From assembly GCF_002804125.1 (NCBI RefSeq), contig NZ_CP024966.1, positions 620,001-684,000 of the forward strand: 64,000 bases of DNA, read 5' to 3'. This document shows, in pieces, positions 20,483 through 32,045 of the stretch. Source of the stretch: Mesoplasma entomophilum. Lineage in GTDB: Bacteria; Bacillota_I; Bacilli_A; Mycoplasmatales; Mycoplasmataceae. Every line of letters begins with the position of its first letter. The stretch's first letter is position 1. The position numbers were made by a program, and so were the translations under genes. The notes beneath the pieces are model-generated. The model was not told the origin of the DNA. It did not search any database and saw only the letters and a list, made by a program, of their open reading frames with translations.

Positions 20483-23400
20483 TTAATGATTTCTACCATG
20501 AATACCTAAGATAGGCTTTGGCAATACTCATTTTGGAGTGTTATAATCAAAATTTTCGTAAGATTTTACTTTAGACACTTTTCAATACCCTAGATTCTGA
20601 TTAAAATTAATTGCGTCTCTGAACATATTATTCATACTATTTACATTAGATGTATTTCAAACACTTATGTCCTGGTTAAAATTTGTAGCTCCACCAAAGG
20701 TAGCATTCATATTTGTTACTCTTGATACATCTCATTGTTTTATATTAGGATCATTAAAGTTTTTAAGATTGAAAAATGCTGAATATAAAGAAGTTATTTC
20801 AGATGGCAAGTACGGAGAAATTTTTTCTAAATTTTCAGGCAGTCTACCTATTGTAAATGCTCCATTATAATGATCTATTCCTATTTGATAAACTTTTAGA
20901 CCATCTTTATTATTATTATTATTTTCAATAAAAATAGTAGGTTCATAAACACGAATGTTTCCCTTTGAGTCTTCAGCAATTATGTCCTGTTTTAGTCCAT
21001 TCTCGCCTATTTCTGCATTGTAATAACTTACTCTTTTTTCCCCACCTGAAAGAGTATAGTAATTTTTGTACTCATCTTTAATTTTTATATCAACAATACC
21101 GACAACATTATTAATTGTAAATAACTTGAAATCAATTACATTAAATTCTTCTTCAGTTAAATTTAAATATGCGATTGATTTAGTTAAATCTAAAAATTTA
21201 TAGTTTGAATTAACTGTGAAAGCTTTTGCTACAACTTGATCATATAGTTCATATAGTCTTGTTGTATTAATATATTGCATGAAAATTATTTTATCGCTTC
21301 TTACTTCAAATTCACCATTAAATCCTGAATCATTTCATTTATAAGACGAATCTACAAGTTCTAACTTAACTTTAATGAATTTGTCATCTTTATTTACTTT
21401 TTGAGAACTTACAACTTTAACACCAGAAGCAGTAAATTTTTTATATTTCTCAATTGCATCTTTTTCATAAGTTTTTTCAGTCAAGAAATTGTTTAAAAGT
21501 TCTTGTATTTCGTCAACAGAAACAACATTCATAATTCAATTGTGTTTTATAGATGTTGAACCTGAGTATTCCAACTCTTTATTTGTTAAAGATCATTGAC
21601 CAGTAAACGTTCAAATATCTTCATGAGATTCTATTGATGAATACTGATTTTTGCTTGAAGAAACGATTATTTTGTCTACACCATATTTATCGTTAACAGC
21701 TTTTTGTAAATCATTTTGAGTTCAAGATTTATTTTTATGTTCAGCATTATTTACTAACGATGATAAATCAGAAATAATTGTTTCAATATTTTTACTATTA
21801 TCGAATTTTGGTTTTGGTAATTTTCAATTATCAGTATTTAAATCAAAATTATCAATATTGGTTACTTTGTAAACATTTCAGCTGCTTAAATCTTGATTAA
21901 ATAGATTAGCGTTTTCAAACATATGATCCATTATTGTAACTTGCTTTGTGTTTCAATTACTAATGTTTTGATCAAATTGCAATGCATTTGCAAATGTGTA
22001 TGACATAGATAGTACTGCTTGAGTATTTCAACCAGATATATTTCCGTTAAATTTACTTGCCGCACAGAATGTTCCATATAAAGAAGTAACATTTGAAGTA
22101 TCTCATGAATTTAAATCTTGATTAAATTCTGAACATTGATTAAACATATTTGTTAAATCTGTTGCACCACTTGGTAAATAATTATTAATCTGTTTAATTT
22201 TTAATGGCATGATAGGTACTTGACCTTTTGAATTATAACCAATTTGATAAATAGTGTCAGTGTTAACATCTCTAACTGATGGCTCATTTTCAGCATCAAA
22301 ATTTATCGCTACAAATGATTCGCTTCTGTCATCATAATAAATAGTACTTTGGTTCTTTGAATTATTTCTTCAACCATTAAATTTAACATCAATTTCATCA
22401 GATAGTTTATAGTTAATATTATTTCTAGGAGAAACTTTTATTTTACCTTCAGCTACTGAAAATTCAATTAAATTATACAATTCTGATGATGTATTCATTC
22501 TTATAATATATTCAATAGTTTTTTCAAGATCAGTTTCACTAGAAGTATTAAACGATAAATTAGACAATTTATTTAATAATACGCTTAATTCTTTAGTATC
22601 AATTATTTCTCTATTATCAACTTGAACTTTAATTTCAAAATGAGTTGAAGTAATAATATAGTTAGCTTCATCAATAGTTATATCAATTTCAAAAACTACA
22701 CTTTCAACAATTCCCTTTGTTAGTTTTCTTTTTGCTAATATTGTTTCAACACCGTGTGGTTTTTGAATTGATTGTAAAGCACCAATAACTTCTTTATCTG
22801 TCATACCAGAGCTTATTGAATTTTCAAAAGTTTGCTTTAAATCATTGTAATTAATTTCATCCTTAGTTCCAACTCTATTCGCAGTTACTTCAAAAACATA
22901 TTTTGAAATTGTAAAGTTAGCTTCATCAATTGTAACTGTTGCTTCAAAAGTCATTGGATCAAATGATCTTGCATTACCTGAATCTTTAACTTTCGCACTA
23001 ACTTTTGTAACTCCCGCAAATTTAACTGTTTCTAAATTAGTAATTGCTTGTTGTTGAGTCATATCTTTTAAAACAGCTTTATTTAATTCAGCTTGCAATT
23101 TATCAACATCAATTGTATCTTTTTCACCAAATCTAACATTCAATGTAACTTCTTTATTACCTGTTAAAGTTAAATCTTTATTTTCTGTTGAAATAGCAAC
23201 TTTAACAACTTTATTATCATAAGCAAAAGTTGAAGAATCCTGAACGTCTAATGTTGCAACTAAATCCTTATGTTTTGCTTTAACAATAGCATCTATTTCA
23301 GATTGCAATGCATTTTGATCAGAAAAATCTTTACCATCAAGAGCTTGAATTGCTTTAATTGTTTCAACTAAATCAAAAATATCATTCTCACCAGTTCTTA

Positions 23401-25054
23401 TATCAACTGTAAATGAATTATTTCCTTCAAGAGAATAATTTTCTTTTAATTCAATTGTAAATTTAACTTGACCACCTGTTCAAGCATAATTACTATTTTC
23501 AAAATTAACTGATTCAACACCAGTCACACCTAAAACTGCATTTTCAATAGCTTTATGCGCTGCTTCCAATGTTTCATAATCACCTTTTACAGTATCTGTA
23601 GCAGTTTGAATATCACTAGCTAAAACTTTGTAGCTATTTCATATATGATCTATTTCGATATTTTCTGTGTATGAATAATCGTTAGACGCATCAGCGTTAC
23701 CTTTAAAATTAATTCTTTGTTTATTTTGAATGGTTGACGCCTTAAAATTAGTATCTTGATTTTTGATTTCTTCAACTGTTATTTCACCATTACCATATTG
23801 AATATCAATTTTATTTTGTAAATCTGAAATTGTTCATGGTTTGTCATCATATGATTTATCATTCAATATAGTTCCTAATTCTGAACTAATATTTTTAATT
23901 GATTCAGTTATTTTAAATTTATGTTCTAATTTAGTACTATTTTTATATTTAAAATTGTTGTCAAATTTTCCGTTACCTTTAAATTCAAATTCTTCAGTTT
24001 GGGGACCTAAATTATTTGATTTTAAATTCTGTGATGGTGAAACAGTTATTTCACCATTACCATATTGAGTATCAATTTTATTTTGTAATTGAACAAGTTC
24101 TCATTTTGAATCTTTTCTTTCATTTAAAATTGTTGTTAACTCTTGATCTAATTGACTTATTTCAATTCTTGAATCTCAATTTAATTTAATTTTAAAATTA
24201 TTTTCACCATCAAGAATATAATTTTGATTTTTTAAAATTAAAGAAAAACTGAATTCTGTTGTTGCAAATGCTCTTGTTTGATTTTTTTCTTTAAATTCAA
24301 CATCTTCAATACCTGATGAAACAGTTTTAACAGAATTTATAATCGCATTTTTCGCAGCTAATTCTGTTTCATAATAATCGCTACTAATTTCTTCAAGTTT
24401 TTTGTTAACAATTTCTCTTTCAATAATTTCTTGTTCAACGAAAGTATGTTTAATTTGAGTTGTTCCCACATATTTAAATTCATTATCTGAATTTGCATTT
24501 CCCTTTAAATTAAATGTTTGATTAAATTTATCTCCAGCAATGTAATTTTCATCTTTATTTACTTCTGAATTTGAAACTGTTATTTCACCTTTTCCATATT
24601 GATCATCAATTTTATTTTGTAATTCATCAAGTTCTCATCTTGAATGAGGTTTCATTATTAAAATATTTTTCTCTATATAATCTTTAGTTGATGAAACTTC
24701 TATTGTTTCTTTTTCATTAGTTTCATATTTTTGTATTAATTCAATTTGACCAGTATATTTTTTTTCGCATGCTAAAAATGAAAAAGTTGCCTCTTTTAAA
24801 GAAGAAATACTTTTTGCGTTTTTTAATGAAACAGTTATTTCACCATCACCATACTTTTCATCTATTTTTTTCTGAAGTTCATTTAAATCCCAAATTTTAT
24901 CATTTTTTTGATTTAAAATTTCTTGAATATCATTTTTTAATATTTGAATGTTAATTTTGTTGTTCTGATTATTTTGATTACTGCAAGAGACTCCTGCTAT
25001 TACCACATTTGCAGTTAATGTAACTGCTGCTAAAAAACTCATTATTTTCTTCAT
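20483..25054 (-). CDS. Giant BspA-like (DUF285) surface lipoprotein 2
   Basis: 1523-residue lipoprotein, in frame throughout with TGA as Trp. Signal peptide MKKIMSFLAAVTLTANVVIA, lipobox AGVSC (Cys 24). It has about five copies of the module W-x4-LQ-x-K-I-D-x2-YG-x-GEITV (near residues 53, 145, 320, 408 and, more diverged, 1105). Between them are repeated ITIDEANYIITSTHFEIKV-type beta segments. DUF285 blocks lie near 955-1060 and 1430-1505, for example FNGNISGWNTQAV. The C-terminus parallels lipoprotein 1, so the two arose by duplication; this copy is about 530 residues longer through extra modules. Likely a surface adhesin. Preceded by an intact LacI regulator and an operator-like hairpin. 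Confidence 0.92.
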
Positions 25055-25107
25055 AAAAACACCCTCATTGTCTTACCTAAAATATATGATAACAAAAATA
25101 AAAAAAG

Positions 25108-25144
25108 AACTATTAAAAATGAAAATATTTCAATTTTTAATAGT
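25108..25144. promoter_or_regulatory. Operator-like hairpin upstream of lipoprotein 2
   Basis: Inverted repeat AACTATTAAAAATGAAA / TTTCAATTTTTAATAGTT with one bulge, centred on TGAAAATATTTCA. Same position and design as the hairpin in front of lipoprotein 1: it follows the regulator stop codon and can act as its terminator, with an operator-like centre. Confidence 0.55.
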
Positions 25145-26110
25145 TTATTTAAAAATAATATCGTATACTTGATCGTTTGATGTTGTTTCACCGAAAAAAG
25201 ATTTAACTAATTGTCTTCCAACTTTAAAATAATCAATTGTTACTTTAATATCTGCATCAATCATTTTTTGAGAAAAATCATTTTTTCCAATGTCTGATAT
25301 TATAAACTTATTTCTTATATTGTTTCTATATAAAAATTCATATAAAGATACACTTAAAACATGAGTTTCACAAACAACTATATTTGCTGGGCAGTACTCT
25401 GCTGTTTTTTCCATTCACTCATTTATTGATGAAAAATCATTTTTTTCTAAGTAATGAAATGTTACAGGACTTTTTTTAATTCCGTTTATAAAATTATCAT
25501 GAACTTCTTGAAACATTTTTTGATTTAAAGTATCTGCATTTTTAATTCCTAAAAATGCAACATTATTGTTTGGAAATTTTTCATCAATTTTTTTTGCTAA
25601 AATTTTAAAAATTTCTGGAAATTTTATACAATGGTGCTTCATCCCTTCGATTTCATAGTTGTACGTTATTATTTCTGATACCTTAACTTCTTTCAAAGTT
25701 TTAATTAAAGAATTATTTATTTTTTTAGGCATAAAACAAATTATTCCTAGTGGATTTCTTTGATTTATATATTTAATATCCTTTTCATAAGTTTCAGGAT
25801 TTGGAGATGACATAAATTGAAAAAAATTAATATTTCTTAAATTCAATTCAAATTTAATACCATTAATTAAAGGCATATTTATTGTTTCATTTTCTGATGT
25901 AGGAGTTACAACATAAACATCAGAACTTCTCTTTCTTAATGTTGATGCTGCAAAATTTGGAACATAATCTATTTCTTTTAAAACGTTATCAATTTTAACT
26001 TTTGTTTTATCAGATATTTTTTCACCATTAAAATATCTTGAAACAGTACCAATAGCTACATTAGCCATTCTAGAAATGTCATGATATGTTATATTTTTTT
26101 CTTTGCTCAT
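25145..26110 (-). CDS. LacI-family regulator upstream of lipoprotein 2
   Basis: 321-residue repressor. HTH ITYHDISRMANVAIGTVSRY at residues 6-25, hinge YVPNFAASTLRKR near 50-62. The effector-binding domain contains RNPLGIICFMPKK near 134 and PANIVVCETHVLSVSLYEF near 240-258, the latter after a TGA-coded Trp. The start at MSKEKN is preferred over an upstream TTG because it matches the MSK start of both relatives. A TATAAT box is about 30 nt upstream. Intact sister of the pseudogene upstream of lipoprotein 1; may now control both operators (inference). Confidence 0.92.
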
Positions 26111-26180
26111 TTTCTTTCCCAACCTTTTTAATATATATTATAAAGAAATAAAATGAGTTGTTTCATTTTTAATTGCAAAT

Positions 26181-26208
26181 ATAGCAAAAAAGCTATTTAA
26201 ATAGCTTT
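26181..26208 (-). terminator. Terminator overlapping the stop of the membrane-HU gene
   Basis: The minus strand reads AAAGCTATTTAAATAGCTTTTTTGC: a 10-bp perfect stem then T6. The TAA stop lies inside the hairpin. Confidence 0.85.
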
Positions 26209-27423
26209 AATTTTCTTTTCTAAAACTTCAATTAGTAATAATATTTCTTTTTTAGTCATATTTTTTAACTTTTCTTTAAAAGCCTTTTGATCATATTTTT
26301 TATCATTTAGATCTTTTAATTTAATAGCGTTAGTCTCTAGTTCACTTCTAGAAATTTTTATTTGCTTTGAACCATCTACAGTTGATTTTTGACTTACAGT
26401 TAGTTTTTCTAAGTTTTCTTTTCTATTTTGTAATTCCTTTTTATTTTGTTTTTCAATATTGTTTAGAACTTTTTGAATATCATCAACTTTTAAATTGCTT
26501 TTATTTACTATTTTCACTTGATTAGTATTTATTAAACTTTTATTTTTTTCTGAAATAGCTTTTTTAACGGCTTTAACATTCATAGCATATTTAATTACTC
26601 TTGAAGGTTTAAATTTAATAACATTTGTTTCAGGAACAAATATTTGCTCACCTGTTAATGGATTATTTAAAACTTTTGCTGCTTTCATATATTTAAAGAA
26701 AACCCCAAAATTGTTTATATTAATTGTTTGATTTTTATTAATTTGGTTTGAAATTATATCAAATGTACTTTGAACTATTAATTTAATATTGGATTTAGTT
26801 AAATCCGGATAAATCAATTTTATTTTATGTTCAATATCTTTTCTTTTAACTTGAGGGTATTTTTTTTTTGTTTTTTTAAATCTGTTATTCTCTTTTGGAT
26901 CTATTACAACTTTAGAATCTACTAATTCAACTTTTTCAAAACTCTTATTCTCAGAAATATTATCAATATTTTGCTTATGTTTTAAGTTAACTTGGTTTTC
27001 TTTTATTTGAGTAACTGTTTCATTTGTTTCAACTAGATTATGCAGATTTTTTTTACTTTTTATGATTGTTAAAAGTTTTATAAATAATGAAGTTATGAAT
27101 CACAAAGTTACAACAATGAAAATTCAATTAATTACTAGGTCTCATAGCACTGGCAATAAGAATCTATAGTTTTCGTACAATAATTTAAAATGAACTACTG
27201 ATTTTAAACCAATCGGACCTAAAAATAAGTCAACTGTTATTTTTCCGTTTGAAAATCAATTTTCATTTATTTTATCATTTTCTACACTTAAAATAAAAAC
27301 TTGTTTTCAGTCATTATTTCCTAAAAATTTTTGATTGATTATTTTTAGAATTATGACTAGACTAATAAACACAAAGTAAATTGCAAATATTTTAAATATT
27401 TTTTTGTTATTTTTTGTTTGCAT
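26197..27423 (-). CDS. Membrane-anchored protein with HU-like DNA-binding domain
   Basis: 408-residue fusion. Two hydrophobic helices (about residues 9-29 and 89-118) flank a roughly 60-residue segment that should lie outside the membrane. A charged linker (122-185) is followed by a complete HU/IHF-like domain at about 188-285. Diagnostic pieces are ININNFGVFFKYMKA and LNNPLTGEQIFVPETNVIKF, matching the HU pattern GxGxFxxxxRxxRxGRNPxTGExxxIP-like. A highly charged, coiled-coil-prone tail runs to the end. HU is normally a free 90-residue nucleoid protein, so membrane tethering is unusual. It starts 13 nt after the surface protein 3 stop, hence the same operon. Role inferred: linking nucleoid and membrane, or DNA uptake/segregation. 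Confidence 0.88.
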
Positions 27424-27436
27424 ATTTTACTCCTTT

Positions 27437-29449
27437 TTAATAATGTCTCATATTAATTAAGAAACCATTTGTGTCTCTTGATTCACGGTACTCATTTCAA
27501 AACATATCTGACTTATTTGAAATTTTTGTATTTTTTCCGTTAATGTTTATTTGCCCTGTGTATTCAGATTTTATGTAGTGATTAAATTGTTTCATTTCTA
27601 CTCTTATGTAATTAAAATGATATCAACCAGCAAGTGTTCTTGTTCTTTCTAACCCAACAGTTTCAACTCTTAAAATTGAATGCCTCTTTCTAAGATCACT
27701 CGCCTTATCGCTATTCAATAAATTTACTATTTTGTTTACATTATCTGCTTGATTAAACGAAGCTGATTGTGGATATTTGTCAAACAAACTTTTAATATCA
27801 CCTTTAAGTGCTTCATATGTAGTTTCATAATTTTTAACTTTTAATGTTATTACACCAAAACCTTTATATTTTTTTGAAGAATTTTTTGCTTCTATTTTAA
27901 CTGTAAAAATTGTGTAACCATTATCATTTCAATCTTTTCTTTCAACATAAGTTGCTGTAAAATTAGAATCTAAAGCATCGTCTTGTAAATTTAAAGTTTT
28001 GTTGAATTCTGATAAGAAATTATATTCATAAATATCCTCAACTATTTTTGGTGAACTAAGTTGTGCAATTGAATCACTATAGATTTTTGTTAAATGGCTA
28101 ACTTCTGTTTCTACAAAACAATCATATTTACCTACAAAATTATTACTTCCTTTTTTTGGTGTAATATTTATAGTTGTTAAATATTCGCTTGAATTTTTTG
28201 AAAGTGAATTTGGCTTTAATGTTTTTGTAAATTCTAATTCATTTTGAGTTTTTGAATCAATTTTAACATTATGTTCTTGATAAGCGAAATTAATAAAATC
28301 TTTCAATTCAGTTTGTTCTGTTATTTTTTCTTGAGGATAATCTTTAAATAATTCATTTATATTTCATTTTAATTGAGCTATTTCATTTGTATGAGCCCCT
28401 ATTACTCTTCTCGATTTATCCGTAGCAACAGTTTTAATTGAACCTTTTGTTCCAGCACTTGGAGAAGTTATTGTTATATTTACTTCTTCTGCTTTTAAGT
28501 CTTCAAGACCTTTAGTTTTTCTTATTTCATTTATTACATCTTCTTCAGTTGTTTGTTCTAATGGTACAAAACTTATAAGTGCTCTAGATAAAGGGATTTT
28601 TTCTAAAGCCGGTATTTTAATAATTTTTGAATTCCCAAATACTAAATTAGATTCTTCATTTGGTGCTATTTCTACTCTTCCATCAATCCCAGGAGTAGAT
28701 TTTATTTTTGAAACCATTATATCATCTACAGAAAAACTTGCATTTTTTAAATCTTTATTATTTGCATTAACATAATTAACAACTTCTTTTGCTATTTGTT
28801 CTTCAGGTTTAACATTAATATCTTCAGGATTCAAAATATAATCTTTTAAAACATCATTTAAATCTTTTTTTGGTAAAGCATCAAAAGAATTATTTCAATA
28901 ACCTTCAATTGCATTTGATCTTGCACTTGCTACAACACTATAAAAGCCATCAGACCCAATTAATTCTTGTTTTTTTGATATGCTTAGGTCTTTTGAATTA
29001 ACTTTATAAACTTGATTTAGTTCATTATTTATAATGTCTAATATTTCTTCTTGAGTTGTTAAATAATTTATTTCATTAGCATTTAATGTTAAAATTTGAT
29101 TTATATTTGCCTTCTTAGGGTATATTTCATGTGTTCCTTTTAAAATGAAAGAATTCGGATTCGCTGTTATTAAAACTTTACCTACAAATGAAACATCTGG
29201 CTTAATAATTTTAATACTAAAATCTGATTTACTAACTTCCAATAGATTAGAATTTGAATTCTTCATATAATTAATAAGTTCATTTTCAATATCAGTTTTT
29301 GACAAATTAATATTTGATACGTAGTAATTGTCAAAAATTTCTGATAAATCAATTTTAGTAGCAGTCGAAACGCTGTTATAAGAGAAAATAGCTGATATTC
29401 CAGTAACTGTAAATGAAGATGCTGACAATAAAGTTAATATTTTTTTCAT
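27437..29449 (-). CDS. Large secreted/surface protein 3 with altered lipobox
   Basis: 670-residue protein with a signal peptide like the neighbouring lipoproteins (MKKILTLLSASSFTVTGISA). Where the others have V-S-C it has IFSYNS: the lipobox Cys is Tyr (TAT instead of TGT). It may therefore be secreted or anchored by an uncleaved signal. The rest consists of repeated beta-rich segments of about 100 residues (NPNSFILKGTHEIYP, VYEYNFLSEFNKTL) with no family I recognise. It has no DUF285 repeats. A LacI-like operator lies at its promoter, and the membrane-HU gene follows 13 nt downstream. GGAGA precedes the ATG. Confidence 0.85.
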
Positions 29450-29488
29450 AAAACTCTCCTTGTTGAAGTAAAAATGAAATGTTCTATT

Positions 29489-29503
29489 TTGAAACGTTTC
29501 CAA
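29489..29503. promoter_or_regulatory. LacI-type operator upstream of surface protein 3
   Basis: TTGAAACGTTTCCAA is near-palindromic around GAAACGTTTC. It lies directly downstream of a TATTATAAAT -10-like box, the same geometry as the treB operator. There is no dedicated regulator gene directly upstream, so one of the LacI proteins in the window probably acts here. Confidence 0.65.
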
Positions 29504-29544
29504 TTTATAATAACACTAATAAATTGACTTTACAACTTTTTTAA

Positions 29545-29588
29545 AAATAAAAATAACACCTATGAAAAAAACTTCATAAGTGTTATTT
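29545..29588 (-). terminator. Terminator after gpmI
   Basis: The minus strand has AAATAACACTTATGAA / TTCATAGGTGTTATTT with a T-rich loop, followed by TTTATTTTT. It ends the tpiA-HAD-gpmI operon. Confidence 0.85.
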
Positions 29589-29600
29589 AAAAGCAAATAA

Positions 29601-31205
29601 CTATTTTATTTTTTTGATAATCATTGAAGGCTGAGTCATTTCTTTAGGAATTTCTAATCCCATGATTTCTAAAATTGTTGGTGCAACTTTAGCGATAGCT
29701 GAATCAAAATCACTTAGCTCAATTGTTTTATCAGTAACGATTATTGGAACTAAACTAGTTGTGTGTTTTTTGTTAGGCCCTCCAGTTTCATCAATCATGA
29801 TTTCTGCATTACCATGATCGGCTGTAATAACCATTACACCATTGTGTTTTAAAACAAATTCATCATGAATACGTTTTAATTGTTCGTCTAAAACTTTAAC
29901 TCCTTGAACAGTTGCATCATTATTTCCTGTATGTCCAACCATGTCACAGTTAGCAAAGTTTAAGATAATTAAATCAAATTCATCTTTTTTAATTTCTTCT
30001 AATAATTTATCTGTAATTTCAATAGCTGACATTTCTGGCTTTAAGTCATAAGTCGCAACTTTTGGTGATGAAATTAAATCAATATTTGCATGTGGTAAAG
30101 TAATTTCTTCAGGTTTTGCTAAACCATTTTTAAAGTAATCGTTTCCTCCATCAAAGAAGAAAGTAACGTGAGCAATTTTTTCAGTTTCAGCAATTCTTAA
30201 TTGTTTTAATCCTAAACTTGAAATGTATTCTCCTAAAGTATTAGTTAATGGAGTTGGTGGGTATGCTATAAATGGCGAAGTTACACTATCTGCATATTTC
30301 ATTGTTGAAACAAATCTAATTTTGTCTCCAATGAATTCAATACCTTTGAATGCTTCATCATTTCACGCTGGATAATTATTGTTTGTCATGATTGATGCCA
30401 TTTGAATAGCACGATCTGGGCGGAAGTTTGTGAAAATCATTGCATCATTTGCTTTTAATTCTGAATCAACAACACTTGCATTGTATGCTGGCACAATCAT
30501 TTCATCATCTAATCCATTTTCATATGCTGCTTTAACATATTCAATTGGGTCTGTAAATTTAGGTTGATCAACTTTTCTTTCAGTCATTGTTATATATGCT
30601 GCTGCACTTCTTTCAAATCTTTTATCACGATCCATTGCAAAGTATCTTCCACTAATTGAAGCTATTTCACCGATATTGTTGTTATCTTTAATAACTTGTA
30701 ATAATTGATTGATATATTGTTCTGCAACTTTTGGTGCTGTATCTCTACCATCAGTAATTAAATCAAATTTAATATTTGTTAAACCAAATTTAACAGCTGC
30801 TTTATACATTGAAATCATGTGGTTCATGTGTGAGTGAACTCCACCGTCAGAGAATAATCCCATTAAATGTAATGCACTATTGTTTTCTTGAACATATTTA
30901 AAAGTATCTACTAACACTTCATTTGTTAAAAATCCATCAACTTTAACTTCATGGTTTAATTTTGCTAGAGATTCCATGTTGATTCTTCCAGCACCTAAGT
31001 GAATATGCCCTACTTCTGAGTTACCCATTTGCCCTTCTGGTAAACCTACTCATTCACCTGAAGCATGTGCTTTAACTCAAGGGTACATACCCATCATTTC
31101 TTTTACAAATTTTTGATCAGCATTAGCAACTGCATTACCAGCACCAGCTTCTTCAATTCCTCAACCATCTAAAATGGCTAAGATAACAGGTTTTTTAACA
31201 TTCAT
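29601..31205 (-). CDS. gpmI: 2,3-bisphosphoglycerate-independent phosphoglycerate mutase
   Basis: 534-residue Mn2+-dependent enzyme interconverting 3- and 2-phosphoglycerate in glycolysis. N-terminus MNVKKPVILAILDGWGIEE (metal Asp near 13). MGNSEVGHIHLGAGR near 59-73 holds the phosphoserine Ser. LITDGRDTAPK is near 155, FTNFRPDRAIQ near 265, NCDMVGHTGN near 410 and VITADHGNAEIM near 450. Several TGA-coded Trp. GGAGA lies 8 nt before the ATG. Third gene of the tpiA-HAD-gpmI operon. Confidence 0.97.
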
Positions 31206-31220
31206 TTTTATTTCTCCTTG

Positions 31221-32042
31221 TTATTTATTCAAAATGTACTTGTTAACAAATTCTGCAACAGCACCTTCTGTGTTTTCTTTATCTATATATACTTGAGCAA
31301 CTTCTTTAATTCTTGGTTCTGAATTTTTTAAAGCTACTCCGATTCCAGCATGCTCTATCATTGGTAAATCATTCATGCCATCACCCATTGCAGCAATGTT
31401 TTCTAGTGGAATATTAAAGTATTCTGATAATCAATCAATTGCAAATTTTTTGTTGATTCCTGGTGCATTGATTTCAGCAATTTTTCCATTATTTGTTGCA
31501 ATATTTAAATTGAAATCTTTTTCAAATTTGTTGTAAAGATTATAATTACCATTGAATCCTAAAATCTTAAAAAAGTTAAAATTAAAATTATCTTTAACAT
31601 CATCATAGATTAAATATTCTCCGTCAAAAAACCTTCCTTCTCAGTGACATTCTTCATTATAAACATCATTAACTTTTCTTGAAAGAACAACTGTATTTAA
31701 ATCATCAACATATCCTCATAGGATTGTATCTGTGTTTTTAACTTCTTCAAATAATTTTTTAGCTTGGTCAGATTTAATTGGACTACTTTTTAAAACTTTT
31801 TCAGTATTTAAATCATAAATACATCCAGAGTTACATCCAATTAAAATTGCATTCTCTTCAACCAAATTATGAGCTTTTAAATTATTTGGTTTTGCTAAAA
31901 CTGGTCTTCCAGTAACAAAAGCTACTTTAGTACCAGTTTTAATAGCATCTTGTAATGGTTTAATATTAGATTCGATAATATTTCCCATCTTGTGATAAGA
32001 AGTACCATCCATATCTAAAACTAAAAGCTTAATTTCATTCAT
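31221..32042 (-). CDS. Cof-type HAD hydrolase
   Basis: 273-residue haloacid dehalogenase-superfamily phosphatase. The catalytic motif I is LLVLDMDGTSYH at residues 5-16. VAFVTGRPVLAKP (motif II region) is near 45, and the motif IV GDGMNDLPMIEHAG-like sequence is near 225-240. It has the Cof-type cap. Likely a sugar-phosphate or nucleotide phosphatase; substrate not deducible. It is wedged between tpiA (3-nt gap) and gpmI (15-nt gap), so co-expressed with glycolysis. A second HAD of this type closes the sucrose operon. Confidence 0.9.
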
Positions 32043-32045
32043 TAA

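Noticed and set aside
26108-26122. TTG start for the intact LacI regulator (four residues earlier)
   Set aside because: Both related regulators start at the MSK position, and the ATG fits the same alignment.
14149-29503. CcpA catabolite-repression (cre) sites
   Set aside because: Some palindromes look cre-like, but they lie next to dedicated LacI-type genes, do not fit the full cre consensus, and no ccpA is seen here.
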